DNA of 20,003 bases from JBCDBY01 sp039182715 (lineage in GTDB: Bacteria; Planctomycetota; PLA2). This document shows positions 1 to 5,630 of this stretch, piece after piece (position 1 is the first letter of the stretch; each line of letters begins with the position of its first letter). The notes under the pieces are model-generated. The model was given only the letters and a program-made list of their open reading frames with translations, had not been told where the DNA came from and ran no database searches. Location of the stretch: assembly GCA_039182715.1 (NCBI GenBank), contig JBCDBY010000043.1, positions 1 through 20,003 on the forward strand, given 5' to 3'. The translations under genes and the position numbers were made by a program.

Positions 1-457
1 CGCCATCCGCGTAGCGTGCGTCCTCGGTCGCGAGGTGCGCGTCGGCGTCGGCGCCGCGCAGCAGCTCGCGCTCGACCGCGTCGCCGATGCGGGCGACCAG
101 CGCGCCGCGCCGACCGGTGCGCACCAGCTCCGCCGCCGCGTCGGCCCACGGCGCGCCGCCCTCGACGCGCTCCACGAGGATGCGCACCGTGCCGCCGCAG
201 ATCATGCCGCCCTCGTCGGCGAGCTCGTCATCCAGCGTGAAGGAGAGGATCTCCGGCGCCGCCCCGTCGCGTACCGCCCGCGCGGTTTCGATGACGGCCG
301 CCTCCACGCGCCCGCCCCCGACGGTTCCGGCCACGCGCCCCTCCGCGCCGACCAGCATTTTCATCGCCTGCTGCGCCGGTGCGCTGCCCTCGGTGGCGAT
401 GACGGTCGCCAGCCCGAAGGCGCCCGCGCGCGCGACGATTTCCTCGAAGACGTTCAC
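1..457 (-). CDS. XdhC/CoxI family protein, N-terminal part (runs off left edge)
   Basis: XdhC/CoxI proteins help insert or sulfurate the molybdenum cofactor of xanthine dehydrogenase and CO-dehydrogenase-like enzymes. About 152 residues are visible. Two family hallmarks can be read: the glycine-rich GTVGGG stretch at residues 44-49, inside the N-terminal CoxI domain, and GMICGG at 84-89, followed by a short strand (TVRILVE). The GTG start overlaps the stop of the upstream PII gene in a GTGA arrangement. A GGGAG ribosome-binding-like sequence lies about 7 nt before the start, so the two genes are probably translationally coupled. The C-terminal Rossmann part of XdhC would lie beyond the window, so it cannot be said whether this is a full-length or CoxI-only version. 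Pairing with a PII protein suggests nitrogen-responsive control of a molybdenum hydroxylase, but that is inference. Confidence 0.82.
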   Translation of the reverse strand, partial: MNVFEEIVARAGAFGLATVIATEGSAPAQQAMKMLVGAEGRVAGTVGGGRVEAAVIETARAVRDGAAPEILSFTLDDELADEGGMICGGTVRILVERVEGGAPWADAAAELVRTGRRGALVARIGDAVERELLRGADADAHLATEDARYADG

Positions 458-753
458 TCGAGTTCTCCCACGAAGATCTTGCCGTCGCCGATGCGCCCGG
501 TGCGGGCCGCTTCGCCCACCTTGCGAATCGCCTCCTCCACGCGCTCCTCCGGCACCGCGCACTCGAAGCGCACCTTCGGCAGGAAGCTGATCGCCGCATC
601 CTCGTTCCGGTACGCCTCGAGGTGGCCCTTCTGCCGGCCGTAGCCGCGCGCCTCCTCGAAGGTGATCGAGTCGGCGCCGCAGTCGACGAGCGCACGCACC
701 ACCGCATCGACCTTGAACGGCTTGACCACGAGCAGGAGGCGCTTGCTGACCAC
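454..753 (-). CDS. PII-family nitrogen regulatory protein, short form
   Basis: This is a PII (GlnB/GlnK-like) trimeric signal protein, which senses ATP/ADP and 2-oxoglutarate and controls partners through its T-loop. The start (LLLVVKPFKVD), the GYGRQKGH T-loop base at residues 37-44, FLPKVRFE at 57-64 and TGRIGDGKIFV at 85-95 all match the family. Two departures are clear. The position equivalent to the uridylylated Tyr51 of E. coli GlnB is Ala53. The protein stops at 99 residues, just after GKIFV, so it lacks the last ~15 residues and the C-terminal arginines that bind ATP phosphates in GlnB. The start is GTG; the next upstream in-frame stop leaves no better choice. It leads into the XdhC-like gene with a 4 bp overlap and lies 27 bp from a divergent gene. 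Confidence 0.88.
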   Translation of the reverse strand: MVSKRLLLVVKPFKVDAVVRALVDCGADSITFEEARGYGRQKGHLEAYRNEDAAISFLPKVRFECAVPEERVEEAIRKVGEAARTGRIGDGKIFVGELE

Positions 754-763
754 GTCGGTCGAA

Positions 764-773
764 AGGGTAACCT
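764..773. promoter_or_regulatory. Overlapping divergent -10 boxes (PII gene and LOG-like gene)
   Basis: In the 27 bp between two divergent genes, the near-palindrome AGGGTAACCT contains TAACCT on the plus strand (768-773, 7 nt before the ATG at 781). It also contains TACCCT on the minus strand (769 to 764, 10 nt before the GTG at 753). No -35 box or Shine-Dalgarno sequence fits in so short a gap. The call rests on the same spacing recurring elsewhere in the window. Confidence 0.45.
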
Positions 774-780
774 CTCATGG

Positions 781-1281
781 ATGAGGACTCGTTTGATCAG
801 CGTCGTCGGCAGCGGCAACGAGCCGCCCCAGGCGGTTGCCGGCCTGGCCGAGCGGCTGGGCGCCGAACTGGTCGCGGCGGGCTACGGCATCGTGACCGGG
901 GGCCGCGGCGGCGTGCAGGAGGCGGTCTGCCGCGGCGCGGTCAAGGCGCGCGGCAAGGCGAGCGAGCCCCCGCTCGTGGGGCTGCTGCCCGGTTACGACG
1001 CGCGCGCCGGCAACGCGTATCTCGATCTCTCGATTCCCACCGGGCTTTCGCAGGCGCATCACGCGCTCGTCGCCTCGGCCGGGGAGGTGATGGTCTGCAT
1101 TGGCGGGGCGACCGGCGCGATGGCCGAGGTGGCGCTCGCGCGCAAAATGGGGCGGCCGGTCGTGGCGCTGGTGCCCAGCGGGGGGACCGCCGGCCTGCTG
1201 GCGAGAGCGATGGATTCGGTATACGCGGCGGAGACGACCGAGGCGGTCATCGCGCGCATCGCGCAGCTTCTTCCCGAGTGA
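781..1281 (+). CDS. LOG/SLOG-superfamily protein (TIGR00725-like)
   Basis: A 166-residue Rossmann-like protein of the LOG (lysine decarboxylase-like/SLOG) superfamily, closest in look to the TIGR00725 group. Some SLOG relatives hydrolyse cytokinin-type nucleotides or bind nucleotide ligands; the role of this subgroup is unsettled. The order of motifs fits: SVVGSG near the N-terminus, IVTGGRGGVQEAVCRGA as the first glycine-rich nucleotide-binding turn, LVGLLPG in the middle, and the second loop VCIGGATGAMAEVALA. The usual LOG motif PGGxGTxxE is replaced by GGATGAMAE, which is typical of this subgroup. The ATG at 781 is chosen because the fold begins right after it and a TAACCT box lies 7 nt upstream. 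Its stop overlaps the GTG of the next gene. Confidence 0.8.
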   Translation: MRTRLISVVGSGNEPPQAVAGLAERLGAELVAAGYGIVTGGRGGVQEAVCRGAVKARGKASEPPLVGLLPGYDARAGNAYLDLSIPTGLSQAHHALVASAGEVMVCIGGATGAMAEVALARKMGRPVVALVPSGGTAGLLARAMDSVYAAETTEAVIARIAQLLPE

Positions 1282-2450
1282 AACGCTGGCGCCGCCGACT
1301 CCTCCTCGGGCTTCTCGTGCTCGGCGTCTCCTCGTGCATGTTCGGCGGCAACCACGTGCTGCAGCCGAAGGTGCGCGCACAGCTGGCGAAAGGCGTCGGC
1401 ATGGACCCCTCGATCGGATTCGTGCTGCTCGGCCCCGACCTCAACCTCTACCTGTACGACGTCGAATTTCGCGACGAGCGGCTGCACGCGGAAATCCCGT
1501 GGGCGAAGCTCGAGATGCCGCTGCGCATGCTCTGGGGTTCGGGCCGCGTGCGCACCGTGCGGCTGCGCGAGCTGCGCGCGACGATCGTGGCGGACGCCGA
1601 CATCTCGCGGTCCTCGTCGACGGACGGCGATGAGGCGGCGGGCGAGACGATCGAACGCCCGCCGCCGCCGCAGCTGGTGATCGAGGACATCGACATCCAG
1701 CTTCGGCAGCGTGACGGCAGCGAGCTACCGCTCCTGAAGGCGGACTACCTGTACGCCCAGCCCGCCGGCGCCCGCAAGGTCGACGTCGAGGTCGGCGCGG
1801 GAACCGCCGGCGAGATCGCCTTCGACGGCATCACCACGCGCGTGCAGCCGTCGCACGGGCACCTGCTCGTCAAGGACTTCAAGATGCGGACGTTCGGCGG
1901 ACTCGTCGACGGGTTCCTCGACCTGCACCTGAAGTACGCGGGGCGCTACAACGGGGAGCTGCACTGGCATCTGCTCGAGGTGGAGCGCATCTGTCGCTAT
2001 TTCGAGCTGGATCACGCCGAACGGCGCCGGGGCAAGCTGGCGGGCAACCTCAAGTTCAAGGCGTGGGGCCCCCAACTGGATCAGTTCGAGGGCGCCGGTG
2101 AGGTTCGTATGGAGCGTGCGCGGTTCTGGTCCCCCGTCAGCTTCAAGGTCTTCGGCGTCCTCGGGCTTCCGCAACGCGAGGAGTCCTGGCTGGTCGCGGC
2201 GGATGTCGGGTTCTCCGTCGAGGACGGCCTGCTCTACCTGGAACGCGGCGCGCTCAAGGGAACCGGCTACGTGCTCGATATACAAGGCATCATCGATCTC
2301 GACGGCGCATGCGATCTCGAAGCGGAATTCGAGGGCACGACGGTGGCCGTGACGGGGCGACTCGCGGATCCGAGCGTGCGAGTCCTGCCGTTCAATGCCG
2401 TGACCGCTCCGATCGATCGCATGAAGCGCAAGCCGCTCCGGAAACGCTGA
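1278..2450 (+). CDS. AsmA-like lipoprotein, putative
   Basis: A 390-residue envelope protein. The N-terminus is a positively charged signal sequence (VKRWRRRLLLGLLVLG) followed by VSSC, which fits a lipobox, so a lipid anchor is likely. The rest is rich in alternating beta-strand segments with conserved-looking blocks such as GLVDGFLDLHLKY and AGNLKFKAWG, and ends with GRLADPSVRVLPFNAVTAP. That C-terminus (a layer of strands, then GxxxxPxVRxLPFN) resembles AsmA/YhdP/DUF3971 proteins, which form long beta-grooves for lipid transfer between membranes. It is short for that group. The start is a GTG within a GTGA overlap with the preceding gene, and its stop overlaps the next ATG. Lipoprotein status comes from the sequence; AsmA relatedness is inferred from pattern only. 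Confidence 0.7.
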   Translation: MKRWRRRLLLGLLVLGVSSCMFGGNHVLQPKVRAQLAKGVGMDPSIGFVLLGPDLNLYLYDVEFRDERLHAEIPWAKLEMPLRMLWGSGRVRTVRLRELRATIVADADISRSSSTDGDEAAGETIERPPPPQLVIEDIDIQLRQRDGSELPLLKADYLYAQPAGARKVDVEVGAGTAGEIAFDGITTRVQPSHGHLLVKDFKMRTFGGLVDGFLDLHLKYAGRYNGELHWHLLEVERICRYFELDHAERRRGKLAGNLKFKAWGPQLDQFEGAGEVRMERARFWSPVSFKVFGVLGLPQREESWLVAADVGFSVEDGLLYLERGALKGTGYVLDIQGIIDLDGACDLEAEFEGTTVAVTGRLADPSVRVLPFNAVTAPIDRMKRKPLRKR

Positions 2451-2767
2451 TGAAAGCCCGCCTGTCTCTTCTGCTTCTGCTCGTCGGCTGTGCGTCCGGC
2501 TACCGCACCGAGGAGGACAGCAAGGAGCTGCGCCGCGAGCTGGACGACAGCACGATCGAGAGCCGTGTGCGCATGGCGCTCGCGTCCGACCCCGAGACGA
2601 CCGACGAGCCGCTCGAGGTCACCGTCGTCGACGGCGTCGTCCACCTGCGCGGGGCGGTCTCGCGCGACCCGGCGGCGGCGCGTGCGATCACGCTGGCGCG
2701 CGAGGTCGACGGCGTCGCCAAGGTGGCCGATCGCATCACTCGGCCAGGCGCATCCGCGTCACGTTGA
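2450..2767 (+). CDS. BON-domain lipoprotein
   Basis: A 105-residue lipoprotein. The signal peptide MKARLSLLLLLVGC ends in a good lipobox (LVGC). Residues ~30-95 form one BON domain: DSTIESRVRMALASDP (helix), LEVTVVDGVVHLRGAV (strand pair with the typical VxxGxVxLxG pattern), then AAARAITLAREVDGVAKVADRI. BON domains, as in OsmY, bind phospholipid surfaces or help hold envelope structures. The ATG overlaps the stop of the AsmA-like gene (ATGA), so the two envelope lipoproteins are likely made together. The last 32 bp overlap the end of the convergent gene on the minus strand, and the overlap lies outside the BON domain. Confidence 0.85.
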   Translation: MKARLSLLLLLVGCASGYRTEEDSKELRRELDDSTIESRVRMALASDPETTDEPLEVTVVDGVVHLRGAVSRDPAAARAITLAREVDGVAKVADRITRPGASASR

Positions 2768-3173
2768 CGATCTTCCACTCGCCGTCGCGTTGCGCGAACG
2801 TCACGGCGAAGGCGTAGCGCACCGCGTTGCCGCGGATCTTCGCCTGCACCGAAACGATCGGCACGAGGATCTCGTCGTTCTTCACCACGGGGCTGAACCC
2901 GCCGTGCTTGATCTCCGTCGTCGTGCCGGCGGGCACGAGCGCCGCCTTGAGCCGCCGCTCGACGTACTTGCGCCCGAACGAACCGGAGCCGCGGTAGTCG
3001 TCGGCGATCGACGCCATGATTTCGTCGAACGCGTCCTCGCCGCCTTCGCGCGCGATCTCGAAGAGCGTTTCGAGGCGCTCCTCGACCGCCTCGCGGTCGT
3101 CCGTGTAGACGATCTGGAACCCGATCACGGCGGCGAGCACGATCCCGAGAGTGAGCAGCGCGTTGCGAACCAC
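2736..3173 (-). CDS. Membrane-anchored NTF2/SnoaL-like protein
   Basis: A 145-residue protein with one N-terminal membrane segment (residues ~5-22, ALLTLGIVLAAVIGFQIVY) and a soluble domain. The domain pattern is a helical start (EAVEERLETLFEIARE, DAFDEIMASIADDYRG), then strands ending with FAVTFAQRDGEWKIVNVTRMRL. The cone-like order of helices followed by a curved sheet with a terminal 'xGxWKIxxV' strand is typical of NTF2-like folds. No active site can be assigned, so function is unknown. The GTG at 3173 is chosen because a TATACT box lies 6 nt upstream and the hydrophobic segment begins right after it. A longer reading frame exists upstream, but it is antisense to the acyltransferase gene. 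The 3' end overlaps the BON gene by 32 bp in convergent orientation. Confidence 0.72.
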   Translation of the reverse strand: MVRNALLTLGIVLAAVIGFQIVYTDDREAVEERLETLFEIAREGGEDAFDEIMASIADDYRGSGSFGRKYVERRLKAALVPAGTTTEIKHGGFSPVVKNDEILVPIVSVQAKIRGNAVRYAFAVTFAQRDGEWKIVNVTRMRLAE

Positions 3174-3179
3174 GCGGCG

Positions 3180-3187
3180 AGTATACT
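3180..3187. promoter_or_regulatory. Palindromic bidirectional -10 box AGTATACT
   Basis: The perfect 8 bp palindrome gives TATACT on both strands. On the plus strand it ends 7 nt before the TTG start at 3195; on the minus strand it ends 6 nt before the GTG start at 3173. Both spacings fit transcription starting at or next to the start codon. No -35 match is seen on either side. Confidence 0.6.
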
Positions 3188-3194
3188 TCCGCCC

Positions 3195-3920
3195 TTGTCC
3201 TACACGTTGCCGCAGCGCCTCGCCGCCTCGATCGTGGACGGGGTTTGCCGCCTCGTCTTCGGGCTCACGTTGCGGCACCAGCGCGATCAGTGCCGCTACC
3301 ACTTCCACGGTCCGCTCGACGACGCGCTGCGCCGCGGCGACCAGGTGATCGTCGCCGGCTGGCACCAGGACATCCTCCCGTTCTTCCACTACCTCTCGAA
3401 CTACTCGGCGCTCGAGCGCTGCCAGCGCTTTCGCATGATGTCGAGCCGCTCGTTCGACGGGGAGCTGACCGAGCGCATCCTGAGCGCCTGGGGGTTCCGG
3501 TTCGTGCGCGGTTCGTACGGCAAGATCGGCGGCGGCGCCGCGCTGCGCGGCTACCTGCGCGCCATCCGCGCGGGAGATTCGGTGGCGATCATCGCGGACG
3601 GGCCGCGGCCGCCGAACTACGCATTCCGCCCCGGGGCCGCCTTCCTCGCGCAGAGTTCGGGGCTGCCGCTGTATGTCTGCCGCGCGTGGGCGCGCCCGCA
3701 GTGGATGATTCCGAGCACCTGGTTCCGCATGACGGTGCCGTTGCCGAAGCACCATTGCGGCGTCTGGTCCGCGGGCCCGATCGATGTATCGGGCAGCCTC
3801 GAGGAGGTGTGCGCACGTGCCGAGTCGGCGATGGCCGAGCTGGCCGAGGACGTGGACGCGGCGCTCTATCTGCCGCGCCATATCGGCGGCGGCGTGCGCC
3901 TCGCGGGCCGCGACGTATAA
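3195..3920 (+). CDS. DUF374 lysophospholipid acyltransferase family protein
   Basis: A 241-residue acyltransferase-like protein of the DUF374 group, relatives of PlsC that are thought to acylate lipid A or other envelope lipids at the inner membrane. Visible blocks in order: VIVAGWHQDILPFF with His57 as the catalytic-type histidine, MMSSRSFDGELTERILSAWGF, RGSYGKIGGGAALRGYLRAI (in place of RGSSxRGG), SVAIIADGPRPP (residues ~129-140), PGAAFLAQSSGLPLY. All match the DUF374 order. The family usually has HGR after the catalytic residue; here it is HQD. The TTG start is chosen because of the TATACT box 7 nt upstream; TTG at 3207 or GTG nearer the first helix cannot be excluded. Its TAA stop lies inside the -10 box of the next gene. 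Confidence 0.82.
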   Translation: MSYTLPQRLAASIVDGVCRLVFGLTLRHQRDQCRYHFHGPLDDALRRGDQVIVAGWHQDILPFFHYLSNYSALERCQRFRMMSSRSFDGELTERILSAWGFRFVRGSYGKIGGGAALRGYLRAIRAGDSVAIIADGPRPPNYAFRPGAAFLAQSSGLPLYVCRAWARPQWMIPSTWFRMTVPLPKHHCGVWSAGPIDVSGSLEEVCARAESAMAELAEDVDAALYLPRHIGGGVRLAGRDV

Positions 3921-3921
3921 T
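3916..3921 (+). promoter_or_regulatory. Consensus -10 box TATAAT for the ygfZ-like gene
   Basis: A perfect TATAAT sits 10 nt before the ATG at 3932 and includes the TAA stop codon of the upstream acyltransferase gene. No -35 box is found at normal distance. The predicted start would leave a leader of only about 2-4 nt. Confidence 0.6.
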
Positions 3922-3931
3922 CCCGCCCGTC

Positions 3932-4783
3932 ATGCAGCTGGGTTTCTACGACCGCACCGCGCGCGGGCGCCTCATCATCACGGGGCGCGACCGGAAGGAC
4001 CTGCTGCACAACCTCGCGACGAATTCGATTCTCGGACTCGAGCCGGGGCATGGCGTGAGCACCGCGTTCTGCACGAACAAGGGCCGCCTCATCGACTGGT
4101 GCACCGTGATCGATCGCGGTGAGGATCTCCTCATCCTGAGCGCGAACCCCGAGCGGCTCTCCGGCCACATCCAGCAGTTCACGATCACCGAGGACGTGAC
4201 CGTGCGGAACTACATGGCGATCGAGGTCGTCGTCTGCGGGCCGGCGGCGAAGGATCTGCTCGGCGTGGAGATCGAGCCGCACTGCTTCGCGGAGATCCCG
4301 CTCGCCGGCGTCAAGGTGCAGGCGGTGCGCATCGAGCCGCTCGCCGGCGATGCGTATGCGCTGCTCGCGCCCGATGCGGTCGCGCTGCGCCGCATGCTCG
4401 GCGAGCAGGGCCAGCTGCTCGAGCCGCACGACGTCGACCGGCTGCGCATTCGCCGCGGCATTCCCGCCTTCCCGAACGAGATCAACGAGGACCACAATCC
4501 GTGGGAAGCGGGTCTGAGCGACGCCATCTCGCTGACCAAGGGCTGCTACGTGGGGCAGGAGATCGTGGCGCGACTGAACACCTACGACAAGGTGAAGCGC
4601 CACCTGCGCTCGCTGCGCCTCGGCATCGGCGCGCAGCCGGGGGACCCGCTTACGCTCGACGGCGAGGAGGTCGGCACGGTCACGACCGTGGCCGGCGACC
4701 ACGCGATGGCGTATGTCGCCACCGAGCACGCGGAGATCGGGACGACGCTCGACCGCGGCGAAATCATCGCGACGCCCTTTTAG
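3932..4783 (+). CDS. ygfZ: YgfZ/GcvT-like folate-binding protein
   Basis: A 283-residue member of the YgfZ/IbaG-linked branch of the glycine-cleavage T-protein family. These proteins bind folate and support repair or assembly of some Fe-S enzymes. The diagnostic motif KGCYVGQE is at residues 203-210, with the conserved Cys205 needed in YgfZ. The N-terminal part has the T-protein pattern (RGRLIITGRDRKDLLHNLATN, then FCTNKGRLID) and the region before the motif reads RIRRGIPAFPNEI. The length fits YgfZ (about 320) rather than a full GcvT (about 360). The other gcv genes are absent nearby, which also speaks against a glycine-cleavage role. It follows the acyltransferase by 11 bp but has its own TATAAT. 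Confidence 0.88.
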   Translation: MQLGFYDRTARGRLIITGRDRKDLLHNLATNSILGLEPGHGVSTAFCTNKGRLIDWCTVIDRGEDLLILSANPERLSGHIQQFTITEDVTVRNYMAIEVVVCGPAAKDLLGVEIEPHCFAEIPLAGVKVQAVRIEPLAGDAYALLAPDAVALRRMLGEQGQLLEPHDVDRLRIRRGIPAFPNEINEDHNPWEAGLSDAISLTKGCYVGQEIVARLNTYDKVKRHLRSLRLGIGAQPGDPLTLDGEEVGTVTTVAGDHAMAYVATEHAEIGTTLDRGEIIATPF

Positions 4784-4785
4784 AC

Positions 4786-4818
4786 GGCCAGGGGCTAGGG
4801 GCCGGGGGCTAGGGGCCC
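4786..4818 (+). repeat. GC-rich CTAG repeat, copy 1 (G-quadruplex-capable)
   Basis: It starts 2 nt after the TAG stop of the ygfZ-like gene. The 13-mer GGGGCTAGGGGCC occurs twice (4791-4803 and 4805-4817). Four G-runs (4791-4794, 4798-4801, 4804-4808, 4812-4815) are separated by loops of 3, 2 and 3 nt, a canonical G-quadruplex pattern on the plus strand. Related copies lie at 5589-5630 (minus) and 17842-17862 (plus). Confidence 0.8.
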
Positions 4819-4842
4819 GAACGCGAGGCGCCCCTGGCGGCG

Positions 4843-4864
4843 GGTGTTCACGCAGATGAACACC
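4843..4864. repeat. Perfect 8 bp inverted repeat (hairpin)
   Basis: GGTGTTCA, 6 nt loop CGCAGA, TGAACACC. It lies in the 155 bp gap between the ygfZ-like gene and the secreted-protein gene. No T-run follows, so it is not a classical terminator; it could be an operator or an mRNA-end structure. The rest of the gap holds the G-rich repeat and a weak -10. Confidence 0.55.
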
Positions 4865-4925
4865 GAACGGCAATCGGCCCCACTCTTTTGCGCGCTCCCC
4901 CCTGTTCGGCGCGCCGATCAGCCGC

Positions 4926-4931
4926 CACACT
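4926..4931 (+). promoter_or_regulatory. Weak -10-like box CACACT
   Basis: CACACT lies 7 nt before the ATG at 4939. It differs from TATACT at two positions but keeps the usual A at position 2 and T at position 6, and the spacing is the same as at other starts in the window. Confidence 0.3.
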
Positions 4932-4938
4932 GCTTTCC

Positions 4939-5577
4939 ATGAAGCATCTCGCCATCCTCCTCCTTCTGGCCGGCGTTGCCTCGGCCAACCAGGACAAGAC
5001 GCGTGCGGAGCGCAGCTACTTCGCCGCCCTCATGATCGTGGAGAAAGCGGATGGCGCGAAGAAGCCGGAGGTGCGGCATAAGCTGCTCGGCCGCGCCGCG
5101 CCGGTGCTGCGCGCCGCCGAGAACTCGCTCCGCATCGCGCGCGGCAACGGCGCCGACGTCGCGCGGCTGGCGGAGCGCGTGCGCGCTCTCCGCGTCCGCA
5201 TCACGACCGTTCGCAACCGACGCGCCGCTTCGACCGACGCGAATGCGCGTCCGACGATTCCGAACACCGGCACGGTGGTGATCGTCAGCCGCGAAGAGGA
5301 TGCCCCGGCGGGCGAGGTCGTCCCGCTCGGCCCCGCGCCGCACCGGCTGCGCGTGCAGCGCCGCGCGATGCTCAACGAGTGGCGCATTCAGCGCACGCTC
5401 ATGCGCGTGGGCACGCGCGCCATGGACAAGCAGGCGACGCGCCTTGGACAGCTGCAGGCGCTGCGCGCGGAGCACGTCACGCGCCCGACGAATCTCGGCC
5501 GCGTCATCCGGCGCGCGGAACTCAACCAGTGGCGCGCCGCCCGCGTCGAATCCCGCGTCGGCTGGCGAGTCCGCTGA
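4939..5577 (+). CDS. Secreted helical protein of unknown function
   Basis: A 212-residue protein not recognised as any named family. The first 18 residues (MKHLAILLLLAGVASA then NQ) form a clean signal peptide with an AxA-like cleavage site. The mature part is basic and largely helical, rich in Arg and Ala. It has a helical N-half (residues ~20-100, possible short coiled coil), a Thr/Pro-rich linker around 100-120 and a second helical half with repeated 'LNEWRIQRTLMRVG' / 'LNQWRAARVESRVG' blocks, about 60 residues apart. It may bind nucleic acid, acidic polymers or the cell wall, but nothing proves this. It stands alone between two oppositely oriented copies of the G-rich repeat. Confidence 0.65.
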   Translation: MKHLAILLLLAGVASANQDKTRAERSYFAALMIVEKADGAKKPEVRHKLLGRAAPVLRAAENSLRIARGNGADVARLAERVRALRVRITTVRNRRAASTDANARPTIPNTGTVVIVSREEDAPAGEVVPLGPAPHRLRVQRRAMLNEWRIQRTLMRVGTRAMDKQATRLGQLQALRAEHVTRPTNLGRVIRRAELNQWRAARVESRVGWRVR

Positions 5578-5588
5578 CCCCACGCGAG

Positions 5589-5630
5589 CCAGCCCCAGCC
5601 CCTGGCCCCTAGCTCCTCGCCCCTGGCCTT
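5589..5630 (-). repeat. GC-rich CTAG repeat, copy 2 (inverted)
   Basis: On the minus strand it starts directly after the TAG stop (5633-5631) of the LpxL-like gene, beginning AAGGCCAGGGGCGAGG. Positions 5595-5613 are the exact reverse complement of 17844-17862 (19 nt). Four C4 runs on the plus strand (5593-5596, 5599-5602, 5606-5609, 5620-5623) give a possible G-quadruplex on the minus strand. It fills nearly all of the 53 bp convergent gap, so it may act as the shared 3' end of both genes. Confidence 0.78.

Noticed and set aside
777..1277. Open frame upstream of, and in frame with, the AsmA-like gene
   Set aside because: It lies in another frame over the LOG-like gene, is very rich in Arg and Gly, and has no family pattern. 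The lipoprotein signal starts at the GTG at 1278.
3174..3881. Minus-strand extension of the NTF2-like gene
   Set aside because: It is antisense to the DUF374 acyltransferase, whose motifs are clear, and the signal anchor begins at 3173.
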